The position numbers were made by a program, and so were the translations under genes. 64,000 nt of DNA from a virus, in the IMG/VR virus record IMGVR_UViG_3300020186_000396, positions 36,669 through 100,668 of that record; one strand, written 5' to 3'. Below are positions 47,928-56,527 of this stretch, piece by piece. Position 1 is the first letter of the stretch; each line of letters starts with the position of its first letter. The notes under the pieces were generated by a model, which did no database searches, was not told the DNA's origin, and saw only the letters and a list, made by a program, of their open reading frames with translations.

Positions 47928-48676
47928 TGAAAGATTTCGATCTAGTTATTGGCGCGTGTCAAAAGCTACTCAATGATTTTCCAGGGGCTTTTGAGGCAAG
48001 GAAATACCTTGATAGTCGCTCTACACGAGCAGTTCAATGTAAATTCAATTTAGGGTTTCACCCTAGTGCTAACGATTACGATTCTTTATTATCTATACTA
48101 GATGAGCATGTTTTGCTGCGCGCTCGGTTACGGTATGAGCATGCTGGAGCCTATCAGCGTGTTAAGACGAACACGTTTGAACATCATAACATAGTTTTGC
48201 CGTATCGAGACGTATACGGAAACATTGCCGCAATTGTGGGCAGAACATTGTTGTCTGATGAAGATATGCAGCTGAAGGAAATAGGAAAGTACAAGAACAC
48301 TTCTTTTGAGAAGAAAAATCATTTGTTCGGTTTGTACGAGGGTAAGGCTGAAATTATCAAGCGTGATTGTGTGTGTATAGTAGAGGGACAGTTTGATGTT
48401 ATCACGGCTCACGCGTCCGGAATTGAAAATGTAGTGGCGTTAGGTTGTTCCAGTTTGACGATGACGCAACTTGCTTTAGTGAAAAGATACACTGACAATA
48501 TTTATTTATTGCTCGATAATGACGAAGCCGGAAGAATCGGTATGGAGAAAATCATGAAGAAGTTCTCCAGCGAAGCGAACCTGAAACCAATGAAAATACC
48601 CGATGGCTACAAAGATTTAGACGATCTTTTACGGGATCTCAAATGGATGGGTTTCGACGATTTGATTAATCTATAA
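47927..48676 (+). CDS. DnaG-type primase TOPRIM/catalytic domain, 249 aa
   Basis: The N-terminal half resembles the DnaG catalytic core start (FPGAFEARKYLDSRSTRAVQ). The TOPRIM motifs are CIVEGQFDVITA near residues 150-161 (Glu) and LLLDNDEAGRIG near 194-205 (DxD), followed by KIPDGYKDLDDLL. There is no zinc domain; that part is encoded at 27156. The protein would make RNA primers together with it, so the primase is split between two loci 20 kb apart. Confidence 0.85.
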   Translation: MKDFDLVIGACQKLLNDFPGAFEARKYLDSRSTRAVQCKFNLGFHPSANDYDSLLSILDEHVLLRARLRYEHAGAYQRVKTNTFEHHNIVLPYRDVYGNIAAIVGRTLLSDEDMQLKEIGKYKNTSFEKKNHLFGLYEGKAEIIKRDCVCIVEGQFDVITAHASGIENVVALGCSSLTMTQLALVKRYTDNIYLLLDNDEAGRIGMEKIMKKFSSEANLKPMKIPDGYKDLDDLLRDLKWMGFDDLINL

Positions 48677-48707
48677 TCATTCATTACTAATTTAGTTACG
48701 TTATTTC

Positions 48708-48727
48708 AACTTACGTTATAGTAAGTT
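48708..48727. promoter_or_regulatory. Palindrome AACTTAC-GTTATA-GTAAGTT upstream of sigma-like gene
   Basis: A perfect 7-bp inverted repeat with a 6-bp spacer ends 2 nt before the GTG start at 48730. A related TTACGTTA lies 20 bases upstream. It could be an operator for the product or for a phage regulator, and it overlaps the likely promoter. Confidence 0.5.
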
Positions 48728-48729
48728 AC

Positions 48730-49203
48730 GTGAATAACTTAACCTATAGTAGTGGAGTAGATGTGGAGAAACGCCGGAATAGATCGGACAAATATCAGTA
48801 CATACTTTTAGAGACAGTATGCTCTAATGATATGATGGAGGCTTTTTCAAATGAAGAGAGCATCTATAAACGTCTAAATCCATTTGCTTATAATGAGGGT
48901 ATTATGGAATTAGAAGACCAATTAAAAACTGAATTTTGGCGTATAGTAGAAACTCTTTTAACTCCAAGGCAACGAGAAGTTATACGCCTTTACTCAGATG
49001 GCTACACTCAAATGGAGATTGCCAAGATGCTCGACGTCAACCAATCTAGCATCACAAAAAGCCTCAACGGCAACGTAGATTACAAAAATGGCAAGAAGAT
49101 TTACGGCGGCGCCAAAAAGAAGTTGAATAAGATTATCCAGAACGATATTAAAATTAAGGACATCCTGAAGCGGATTCAGGAGCTTAGGGACGAGGAATAC
49201 TAG
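48730..49203 (+). CDS. Sigma-factor region 4-like HTH protein, 157 aa
   Basis: Residues about 70-110 read TLLTPRQREVIRLYSDGYTQ followed by MEIAKMLDVNQSSITKSL, the sigma-70 region 4 / LuxR-type helix-turn-helix pattern. Regions 2 and 3 are not evident in the N-terminal 70 residues, so it may be a small specialised sigma-like factor or a promoter-binding regulator. The start is a GTG at 48730 in GTTACGTG. The palindrome upstream could be its own target. It is a candidate controller of the ATATA-type promoters. Confidence 0.65.
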   Translation: MNNLTYSSGVDVEKRRNRSDKYQYILLETVCSNDMMEAFSNEESIYKRLNPFAYNEGIMELEDQLKTEFWRIVETLLTPRQREVIRLYSDGYTQMEIAKMLDVNQSSITKSLNGNVDYKNGKKIYGGAKKKLNKIIQNDIKIKDILKRIQELRDEEY

Positions 49204-49305
49204 CCTCAGTCCCTTATTTAATGCGTTTATATATGGATAATATTTTATACTACTATTAGGAACGGCTGTTTTTGGCGCGAGCCCTAACTCCCGGAGAATC
49301 TACAC

Positions 49306-49761
49306 ATGAGCAAATTTACAGTAAATTACGATTCCCTTGACACCCAGATAGGTAAGAAAACCTATAAACTAGCAGATGTACAAGGTCGTATTGAAAAAGT
49401 AGCGTTCGATGTAGTGCGATTTAAGGATGGAGAGCCAGAACAGCTTTGGCAGATTCATAGCGCCGATGATGGCGATTATATCGTTTCTTTGTATGATGAT
49501 GAGTCTCCTAAGAAAGAGGCTGCGTCTTGGTTGGTTGTATTAGGAAAAACTGCTGCTGATGTTCACCTTTTCTATAAGGGAGAGCCGGTCGTCCGTCTCG
49601 CGGCAGCGAAATTAGGCATTCCGGAATCTGAACTTGATCTTGTAAAAAGGTATTTGCCAGGCAAACTGGCCACTAACAAGAAATTGGTGGCTTCGTTCCT
49701 TAAGCAGGCTGATGCCAAAGTACGTGACCAGTTAATCAGAAAATATCCTGAACTAGCATAA
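49306..49761 (+). CDS. Hypothetical protein, 151 aa
   Basis: Not recognised. It is mixed alpha/beta and soluble, with GGAG 8 nt upstream of the ATG. It begins the block of large acidic or helical proteins that leads to the terminase and is probably a virion or assembly protein. Confidence 0.65.
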   Translation: MSKFTVNYDSLDTQIGKKTYKLADVQGRIEKVAFDVVRFKDGEPEQLWQIHSADDGDYIVSLYDDESPKKEAASWLVVLGKTAADVHLFYKGEPVVRLAAAKLGIPESELDLVKRYLPGKLATNKKLVASFLKQADAKVRDQLIRKYPELA

Positions 49762-49786
49762 TTTTGCATCTTAAACAAGGTATGCA

Positions 49787-51406
49787 ATGTCTTTTGAAAA
49801 AATAAACAAAATAGCTTCGTCGGTTTCTCAGTTCTTAACGGACAACGAGAAGATATCAGTACCCATCTTAGCGGTACGTGTACGCAAGGCATTGCAGGAG
49901 TTTCCTGAGGATCAGACCATCGTTGCGATGGCACAGGTTCTTACGCGAATGTCCAGTAATAAATCCTTCATTACACGTGGTGAATTAAAGAAGATGGCTC
50001 AAGGGTTTTATTCAAGGAACACCCGATTTAATGAGATTTTCGCTTCAGAACTTGGTCCTACGTCAGAGTTGGCGTCACCAACATACTACAAGCGTGACGA
50101 AGTAAACGAAGAGGCACTGCAAGATTTTGCTGACCCGGTCCTAGCAAATGCTTTAGCCAGCGCATTCGAAAAGAACCAACCTCTGAAAAACTACTCAGCG
50201 AAGGCAGCATTAGCTTCTGTTCGTAAGGTATCTCAGATGTTCGCAGCTTGCGGCATAGAGTGCAAAGCAACCGTCGCGACCGGCACACCAGACATTATCA
50301 TCATAGAAGCTTCGTTCGAGAGTCCTAAGGGGCAGACGAACGTATTCGTTCCTGTTGAAATTCATGAAAACTCTGTATTGGAGCCATCTGTTTTTGTAAG
50401 CAATCGTGGTTCCGAGGAATTTACGAGTGAAAACGTTGTCAGCTATGCGAAGGGATACGCGGGAAATCGCCTTGTCCTTCGTGCCTCTGACCTACTTGCA
50501 GTAGTTGAAAAGATCAAGACCGGCGGAAAGCAATCTGTCAGCGGTGTTGAGCTAGCTATTACAAAAATGAAGGCAGCAAGTCAGACGCAATCAGATTTCT
50601 TTGCTAACCAAATTACCGGATTGAGCGTAGAAGATACAACTAATACGGTAACCGATGTAGCGCTTCCTAAGCTTCAGGACTCTGAACTCGACACGTTCGC
50701 AGCTAAGTTCGACACTGCTGTTGGACAGGCGAACTTCAAGTTTGGTGAGCGTAAAATGATAAGCGTTCGTTCTTCTGTGGAATTTGCTCTTCGTAGTTGT
50801 GGCATTAAAAGCGCACAACTTGCCGTAGCAGATTGTAATGAAGGCACCGTAACTTTTGCTATTAGCGTAGGTAAAACCGCATTTACAGTTCCGGTCAAGA
50901 TGACAACTGCCAGTCCGGTTGCTGATGTTTTCATTTGCAACGGTCGCGTTCGCGCACTCGATCGATCCAACCTTGAAATGGTAATGGCCAAGCAGGAAAC
51001 AGATTTCCGCGCAGCTGCCGTTGCATCTCCTCTATATAGCGTCAAACCATCTGAGTTGGTCGAAACGGTTCGTACGGCCATGAGCGAGCGTAACCTTGCT
51101 AAAGCAGAAGATGCATTGAATGTACTTGCTAGTTCGGGTGACGTAAAGGCTTACGGTATCGCTCTATCTGCGTACATGACCGGTCTTGGTCATACAAAGG
51201 TAGCAACGGCCTCGGCCAAAGCGGAATGCGCCTGTACCCGAATTATCAGCACTGCAAGCAGCAAACATCCTATTTGCGGACACACAGGTCTTCCCCTACA
51301 CAAGGTCTATCAAGATCCAAACGGCGACTGCCATCCACTTTACCGCAAGGGAATGGATGAGTCTTACGAGGGCGCCGCATTTATGACCAACAAAATATTC
51401 CTTTGA
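49787..51406 (+). CDS. Hypothetical protein with internal duplication and C-terminal Cys/His cluster, 539 aa
   Basis: Not recognised as a family. Two parts of the protein, near residues 145-230 and 325-400, look alike: both have a helix with ACGI or SCGI, a beta-rich stretch ending in VFVPVEI or FTVPVKM, then VFVSNRG or VFICNGR. This suggests a duplicated domain. The last 60 residues have CACTR, CGH and a CHPLYRKGM segment, a probable zinc-binding end. Its size and place suggest a structural or internal virion protein. Confidence 0.65.
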   Translation: MSFEKINKIASSVSQFLTDNEKISVPILAVRVRKALQEFPEDQTIVAMAQVLTRMSSNKSFITRGELKKMAQGFYSRNTRFNEIFASELGPTSELASPTYYKRDEVNEEALQDFADPVLANALASAFEKNQPLKNYSAKAALASVRKVSQMFAACGIECKATVATGTPDIIIIEASFESPKGQTNVFVPVEIHENSVLEPSVFVSNRGSEEFTSENVVSYAKGYAGNRLVLRASDLLAVVEKIKTGGKQSVSGVELAITKMKAASQTQSDFFANQITGLSVEDTTNTVTDVALPKLQDSELDTFAAKFDTAVGQANFKFGERKMISVRSSVEFALRSCGIKSAQLAVADCNEGTVTFAISVGKTAFTVPVKMTTASPVADVFICNGRVRALDRSNLEMVMAKQETDFRAAAVASPLYSVKPSELVETVRTAMSERNLAKAEDALNVLASSGDVKAYGIALSAYMTGLGHTKVATASAKAECACTRIISTASSKHPICGHTGLPLHKVYQDPNGDCHPLYRKGMDESYEGAAFMTNKIFL

Positions 51407-51421
51407 GAAGGAGTTGGTTCA

Positions 51422-52072
51422 ATGCGGTTAATAGAAGTCGCAAATAGGATTGCGTTAAAGCTAGCAGCTAGTGAGAACGATAACTCTTTCGGAGTTATGA
51501 TTCCTGCTGCTACGGTAACGTTTTTGCGCGATCGTATGGCCAAAACATATAAACTGATGCTTGGAGATGGTGCATATGGCCAGCTCGTTAAGCTGTATGG
51601 CCCGTCATTGCCTGACCTGGCCGAAGCTGAAGATATGATGATTGCATTGGTCAATGCAATTGATGACCTTGATTTAAAGGATATTTTCAAAAGCGGTACA
51701 GCTATTGTACAGAGTTTAACTCGTATCAGGTCCAATTTGTATAATAGTATTCCTCATCAAGAAATGGCCAAGAAGGTTGACACTCTTCTGAAGCGTATCT
51801 CTGACCATATTTGGAAAGACACAAAACGTATTGTTTCTTGTACTGAGCTTAAGGGAACTCCGTATTATACTTGGAATGCTGGCCCAGGGGGCAATCCAAC
51901 AAAGCCAGTCCCGGCTAAACCTAAGAGCCCGGATCGCCTTGAACGTGAAAGGATATTGGATCCGAGTGCAGATCAGATCGCTGCTGACGCATTTAATAGG
52001 CATAAAGAGAAAGAAAACTATGTCCCTACTTTCGATGAGTATGAGACAAATCCAGATAAGGACATGACATGA
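51422..52072 (+). CDS. Hypothetical protein, 216 aa
   Basis: Not recognised. The first 140 residues are helical (MRLIEVANRIALKLAASEND); the last 70 are Pro-rich and charged, possibly a flexible linker. AAGGAG lies 9 nt before the ATG. It overlaps the next gene by ATGA. Confidence 0.65.
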   Translation: MRLIEVANRIALKLAASENDNSFGVMIPAATVTFLRDRMAKTYKLMLGDGAYGQLVKLYGPSLPDLAEAEDMMIALVNAIDDLDLKDIFKSGTAIVQSLTRIRSNLYNSIPHQEMAKKVDTLLKRISDHIWKDTKRIVSCTELKGTPYYTWNAGPGGNPTKPVPAKPKSPDRLERERILDPSADQIAADAFNRHKEKENYVPTFDEYETNPDKDMT

Positions 52073-52761
52073 ACATCTCTGAAATACTTAAAGCATTTGC
52101 TGAAGAGCTTGAAAACCCTGATAACATTGCACTGCGCAACGCAGAGGAGGATGACACGCTTGATATCGTTGCCACCGCCTGCTTGCAAGCCGCAACAATT
52201 TTTCGGGAAGCTGCCAGCAAAACAGCTGATCCATCAGTAATTACAACAGAACGCCTAGAAGAAATGGCTGCGCTCGCGGCCGAGTTCGACGCATCTGGCG
52301 ATGAACTGCTTCAAAAGCAAGCATCCGTCCTGGATGAAATTCTGCTTACCATTGCCGCGCCTAAAGGAGTAAAGGCATTATCAACACGCTATGAAGACGA
52401 GAAGATCGAAGCACTGAAAAAAGAATATGCTAAGACAAAGGAAGCTCTTGATGAAAACATCAAGGTGAGCGATGCACGTAAAGACATTGAAAAGTCTGAT
52501 TCGTACAAAGAATATCGTCCTCTAGAAGCAGCACTTAGTACACGGTACTGTCCCGATCATCCTGGAGTTCCTACTGCCCGTGTTGGTGAGCATGAATTTC
52601 AGTGTGCTTTAGACCAGAAGACATTTAATTTTGAGACCGGATACCGAACTTCTAAGGGTAATTCTGTTCCTGGTGGACGAGTAGAGTCACAGCCTATTCA
52701 CAATGAGCCCCACTCAATGTTCGATACGCGCGAGTCCCGCCTCGCATCTGGAGATAAGTAA
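52069..52761 (+). CDS. Hypothetical helical protein with zinc-like motif, 230 aa
   Basis: Not recognised. Long helices (residues about 5-150, Ala/Glu-rich) are followed by YCPDHPGVP...CALDQKTF, a single C-H-C cluster, and a polar tail. It may be a scaffold or internal head protein. IS-type copy E follows directly. Confidence 0.65.
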   Translation: MNISEILKAFAEELENPDNIALRNAEEDDTLDIVATACLQAATIFREAASKTADPSVITTERLEEMAALAAEFDASGDELLQKQASVLDEILLTIAAPKGVKALSTRYEDEKIEALKKEYAKTKEALDENIKVSDARKDIEKSDSYKEYRPLEAALSTRYCPDHPGVPTARVGEHEFQCALDQKTFNFETGYRTSKGNSVPGGRVESQPIHNEPHSMFDTRESRLASGDK

Positions 52762-52766
52762 GTTAT

Positions 52767-52941
52767 CATTCTCCAAAAAGAATACCCCTCCCTTTAGGGA
52801 GGGGATGAATTTTTGTTCCAGAAAAATATAATGCGTTATATAATAGTAACAATGGGGCTCGGGACGAGCCTTGCGATATCCGGCGAAATAAATTCGCCGG
52901 ATTCTTTCAGAAGCCTCGCCCTTTAGGGCGAGGTAGTTCAC
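52767..52941 (+). mobile_element. IS200/IS605-type internally deleted element, copy E
   Basis: This 175-bp element follows TTAT (52763-52766), begins CATTCTCCAAAAAGAATACC with a CCCCTCCC/GGGAGGGG hairpin, and is nearly identical to copy B through AAAATATAATGCGTTATATA. It ends with the last 20 or so codons of TnpB (SLAISGEINSP) and the right-end palindrome to GTTCAC. It sits between two + strand genes of the structural block. Confidence 0.9.
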
Positions 52942-52950
52942 ATTGTAGGT

Positions 52951-53700
52951 ATGAATAAAGCTTCACTAAAGAAGTTCTGGGAACACCCAGATAAAGATGA
53001 ACTACTTGCAAAGTTAATTGAAGGCGTAAAGCCTAAAGAAATATATGAGTGGCTTCATGCTAAGTATGTTTCTGATGCCGAGAAGCGCTTTATATTATCA
53101 GAAGATCTACTGAGCGATTTTAAAGATGATCAGTTAGATTTCTATCTAATTATTCGTACCGATGCATTAGCTCTTAAAAGCAATACATCGATTGATAAAG
53201 CCGTTGATGTTCGGCTTAGTCGAAGCAAGAAGTATCGCGAGAAGCTACTAGAGCTAACCGAAAAAGAAGTAGATATCAAACAAATCGTCAGAGGTTTGGT
53301 TGCAAAGATTGAAATAAAGGTCGAGCAAGTATTTGAACAGATTCAGGAAAATAACGATCCTGATGACTTCAAAGACGATCATACATTGATTAAGTGGTTG
53401 ACATTATTAATGGAGGCTGCTGAAAAGTGTAATAAAATGGTTAATGAGGCTCCCGATCATGTCGTACAGCACCAGCATACCATCCAGATAGCTGATCAGC
53501 AGATTAACATTATCATAGACACGATTAAGGATATTCTATCCAAAATCGATTATGAGGCGTCGTTATATTTCATTGAACAGTACAACGAACGCATTGGCGC
53601 GCTTAAAGCGCCAGAAGAATTTAAGCCAGCTCAAACCGAAGTAAGGCTCGCTGAAGCTAAATTACTAAGCGATAGGGTGGCTGAAAAGATTAAAGACTAA
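52951..53700 (+). CDS. Possible terminase small subunit, 249 aa
   Basis: The N-terminus contains LLAKLIEGVKPKEIYEWLHA, an HTH-like turn with G-x-x-x-x-I spacing, and the rest is long charged helices of the type that form ring-shaped small terminase subunits. The family is not identified and the large subunit is 5 kb downstream, so the call is weak. It starts 10 nt after the end of copy E. A different role as a scaffold protein is equally possible. Confidence 0.45.
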   Translation: MNKASLKKFWEHPDKDELLAKLIEGVKPKEIYEWLHAKYVSDAEKRFILSEDLLSDFKDDQLDFYLIIRTDALALKSNTSIDKAVDVRLSRSKKYREKLLELTEKEVDIKQIVRGLVAKIEIKVEQVFEQIQENNDPDDFKDDHTLIKWLTLLMEAAEKCNKMVNEAPDHVVQHQHTIQIADQQINIIIDTIKDILSKIDYEASLYFIEQYNERIGALKAPEEFKPAQTEVRLAEAKLLSDRVAEKIKD

Positions 53701-53724
53701 CCTAATATTCTAGTATTATTTCGA

Positions 53725-55479
53725 ATGACCGATAAAAATGCCTATCCTAATGAGGAAAACTATATTCCACGAACACATCCGTATAACACGGATAAGTGGT
53801 TAGGTGCGCTTCGTGACATAAAGACTCGTTGTAATGCTGGCGTTCAATATGAATCAGCATACGAAATGGCAACTAAAGGTTGGGAAAAGAAAGAATTACG
53901 TGACTTTCTTAGTTGGGTCAGTTTCTATGAAGAACAGGGACACATGAAATATAAGCAAGCGCGCCTCTACGGTTACGAAGGATACTGGCTACCAACCTCG
54001 TCGGTTGCACCTTCGCCAGTGCCAGCTCCGCCTAACCCTAAAGCAGATGAAAATGCTGCTGCCATGGCAAGTGCCGAGACTGCTATCAAGGCAGACGCAG
54101 AAGCCCGCGCGAAGGCTGAGGCGGCCGAAGCAGCTGCTGCCGCCGCAATCGCTTCAGCGGAACGCCAGGAACGACTAAAGGACCATCGCGGGAAGCTGCT
54201 GAGCAGGCTTCGTTCGTTGCGCAAACTCTGGACTGATGAAAAGGGCAAACAACTTGCCGGTCCTAGCTTTGGTAAATTCCTTGATGCTCTAAATGAGATT
54301 GAAAAACATATTCATGGTTTGCATATTTCGAATGCAACGCTTTCAAGCATTATCATTCGACAAGCAAATATTCTAGCCAAAGCCGGAGAGATTAGGGCAT
54401 CTGAAGCGATTCGAAAAATTGCTGACCTTCCAGGTGGAGTTCCGGCCGCCAATCCATCAGCGTCGATTCCAAATGGCGGAGCGCTGGGTAACAACAACCC
54501 ACCGCTGCCCGGAGCAGCTCCTCCAGCCGCAGCGATGCCGGATCCTGAAGATACAGGCGAGCCACCAAATGAAAGCCTATTAAAGTTTTTTAATGGTTTG
54601 AACGGTGAAGATCCGTTTGATGATCACGACACTCAGGATGATGAACTAGATGGCGACGATAATGAAGTGCATGATGCACCAGTTGTCGATCCAGTTGAAA
54701 TCGACGAAACAGATCCCGACGCCGATTTAGAAGTTCGATTGGTTACTGAAGGCCAGGCCGCCCCAACAGCACCAGCTATTCCGAAGCCTGCCCCCGAAGC
54801 AAAGCTTGAAGAGCTGAACACTCCTAAGGAACCGGCGCGTACACCAAAAACAGAAAATGATCCGGCAGGCCTGAAGCCATCAACTGATGGCGTACATCCA
54901 AGCAAGGATTTCGACTCACTTATCGATGCAGCCTTTTCCAATTTGAAAGTTGGTGACATTGTTAAACGTCTTGATGACCTTAGTAGGATTTTCAAGAATC
55001 GCGAAATTGCACGTCAACTTTCGATTGTTGATATGATGATGGATAAACTTGGTTTGTCTTCGTTCTTCCCATCTCTCGCAGAGGCAACACGCTCTGCTCT
55101 TGAATCTAACCAATATTGTTTGGTTCGTATTGACGAAGTTAAGTCTCGTCTGTCCGGCGCGCTCGACACGACCGGCAAGTCACTTCACGACATGGGACAA
55201 GAACACTCGATTGGTAATCAGCAAGGAAAAAGCGATCTTATTGGTGAAGATGATTCGCCAGACGATCCGCTTCTTGATCAGGTTAAGAACAATCTTGATC
55301 AGACTCAAAAGAAAGATAAGCTGCGTAAAGAGCTTCGAAAGAACATTGAGGAAAACGCACTTGTTGAAACTGGTAACAAGCAAAAAGCAGAAATCGCAGA
55401 TATGGGCGATGAACTAGCCGCAGCCAAGATCGTTGCCCCAACAGTCCCAGCAAAACCTCCAGTTCCACCACAAGTTTAA
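53725..55479 (+). CDS. Large low-complexity structural-type protein, 584 aa
   Basis: Not a known family. A folded N-terminal domain (residues about 1-90) is followed by a Pro linker, an Ala-rich coiled coil near 115-150 (AEARAKAEAAEAAAAAAIAS), a helical domain to about 245, a long acidic Pro-rich region, and a helical C-terminus ending in VPAKPPVPPQV. This layout suits a scaffolding or tape-like virion assembly protein. The upstream AATATTCTAGTATT could be a promoter. Confidence 0.65.
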   Translation: MTDKNAYPNEENYIPRTHPYNTDKWLGALRDIKTRCNAGVQYESAYEMATKGWEKKELRDFLSWVSFYEEQGHMKYKQARLYGYEGYWLPTSSVAPSPVPAPPNPKADENAAAMASAETAIKADAEARAKAEAAEAAAAAAIASAERQERLKDHRGKLLSRLRSLRKLWTDEKGKQLAGPSFGKFLDALNEIEKHIHGLHISNATLSSIIIRQANILAKAGEIRASEAIRKIADLPGGVPAANPSASIPNGGALGNNNPPLPGAAPPAAAMPDPEDTGEPPNESLLKFFNGLNGEDPFDDHDTQDDELDGDDNEVHDAPVVDPVEIDETDPDADLEVRLVTEGQAAPTAPAIPKPAPEAKLEELNTPKEPARTPKTENDPAGLKPSTDGVHPSKDFDSLIDAAFSNLKVGDIVKRLDDLSRIFKNREIARQLSIVDMMMDKLGLSSFFPSLAEATRSALESNQYCLVRIDEVKSRLSGALDTTGKSLHDMGQEHSIGNQQGKSDLIGEDDSPDDPLLDQVKNNLDQTQKKDKLRKELRKNIEENALVETGNKQKAEIADMGDELAAAKIVAPTVPAKPPVPPQV

Positions 55480-55488
55480 AGGTGAACG

Positions 55489-56223
55489 ATGAGGTTACCG
55501 GAGCTATTACAGATACTGTACTCAATACATAAGAACCAACCAAACATTGGCGTTCCTTATATTTGTGGCGGTATCCCACGTGACAAGCTTATTGGTAATG
55601 CTAAAAGTAAATATAACGATTTAGATATCACTACCGGAAACGCCTCTGTCCGATTTTTGGCCGAAGAGTTTTCTAATTTGATGGATAAGCAGTTTCAAAT
55701 CAAGAAGAAAGTAGCTCAAGATGGGCACGTCTCGGTAGAACTAGCAAACCTTAAAGTTGATTTTTCGTCAAATTTTATTGTGCCTGGCATCGACGATCTT
55801 CTTAAGGCAAGGGGCCTTGAAAACGTAACCGATCTACAAAGAGAGATGTTTAGCAGAGATTTTACATGCAACTCTCTTTTATTAAATCTCAATCTTAAAG
55901 ATATATTCGACCCTACTCATTTGGGAGTAGAGGATATCGGTAAAAAAATTGTAAAGACTTGTCTAGACCCACAATCAACTTTTGCTCATAACGTTCAGAG
56001 AATACCGAGAGTTTATTATATCTCAGCTAAACTTGGTTTTGAAGTCGATGCAGAAATTATAGACTGGATAAAGAAGAACGGCGCGGTGTTCCGAACTGTT
56101 AAGCCTGAATACAGTCTAGAAAAAATATCAAAAGCTATGGAATACGACCAGGCTCGCACGATTGCTTTATTGGATGCAACGAACGGATGGGAATTCGTAC
56201 CTGGCCTTAAGGCAGGGATTTAA
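55489..56223 (+). CDS. Poly(A) polymerase/CCA-adding-type nucleotidyltransferase head domain, 244 aa
   Basis: YICGGIPRDKLIG near residue 24, then NDLDITTGN with the DxD pair near 40, give the class II nucleotidyltransferase head. LKVDFSSN with the third Asp follows, then REMFSRDFTCNSLLLNLN and DPTHLGVEDI. The protein ends after the neck; the tail domain of bacterial CCA enzymes (about 400 aa) is missing. It could mature the phage tRNA-Arg, which lacks an encoded CCA, or tag RNA. It lies among structural genes. Confidence 0.8.
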   Translation: MRLPELLQILYSIHKNQPNIGVPYICGGIPRDKLIGNAKSKYNDLDITTGNASVRFLAEEFSNLMDKQFQIKKKVAQDGHVSVELANLKVDFSSNFIVPGIDDLLKARGLENVTDLQREMFSRDFTCNSLLLNLNLKDIFDPTHLGVEDIGKKIVKTCLDPQSTFAHNVQRIPRVYYISAKLGFEVDAEIIDWIKKNGAVFRTVKPEYSLEKISKAMEYDQARTIALLDATNGWEFVPGLKAGI

Positions 56224-56224
56224 C

Positions 56225-56473
56225 ATGTCGTTATTGAAAAAATCTTACGCTTTCTTTATACTATGTAACGAATATGCTGAAACTGGTTCTTTAGAGAAAT
56301 ACGCTCAATTATTTGAGAATTACGATTATATAGATATGCCATCTGGCCCCGGAACCTCTGTTTATCGGGACATGACCGATGGTAAAACGACATCTGTATC
56401 TGAGTGGCGTAAGAAGAAACGCAAACAACGTAGAAAGAACCTTAAGAGAATCAGAAACCAAAAAATGCTCTAA
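56225..56473 (+). CDS. Hypothetical basic protein, 82 aa
   Basis: Not recognised. I chose the ATG at 56225, just after the nucleotidyltransferase stop. The N-terminal 40 residues are aromatic-rich and the last 20 are Arg/Lys-rich (KKKRKQRRKNLKRIRNQKML), suited to RNA binding. Being coupled to the CCA-type enzyme, it might help bind tRNA. Confidence 0.6.
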   Translation: MSLLKKSYAFFILCNEYAETGSLEKYAQLFENYDYIDMPSGPGTSVYRDMTDGKTTSVSEWRKKKRKQRRKNLKRIRNQKML

Positions 56474-56527
56474 GAGCTAATATTAAGTTATATTAATTAG
56501 CTGTTACGCCGTTTTAGAGGATAAAAT

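Noticed and set aside
7135-52941. CRISPR array made of the repeated palindromes
   Set aside because: The repeats are kilobases apart, differ in length, contain TnpB codons and have no regular spacer pattern, so they are transposon ends.
54633-54995. Minus-strand Ser-rich frame opposite the 584-aa protein
   Set aside because: It is the shadow of an Asp/Glu/Pro-rich coding region and lacks a start signal.
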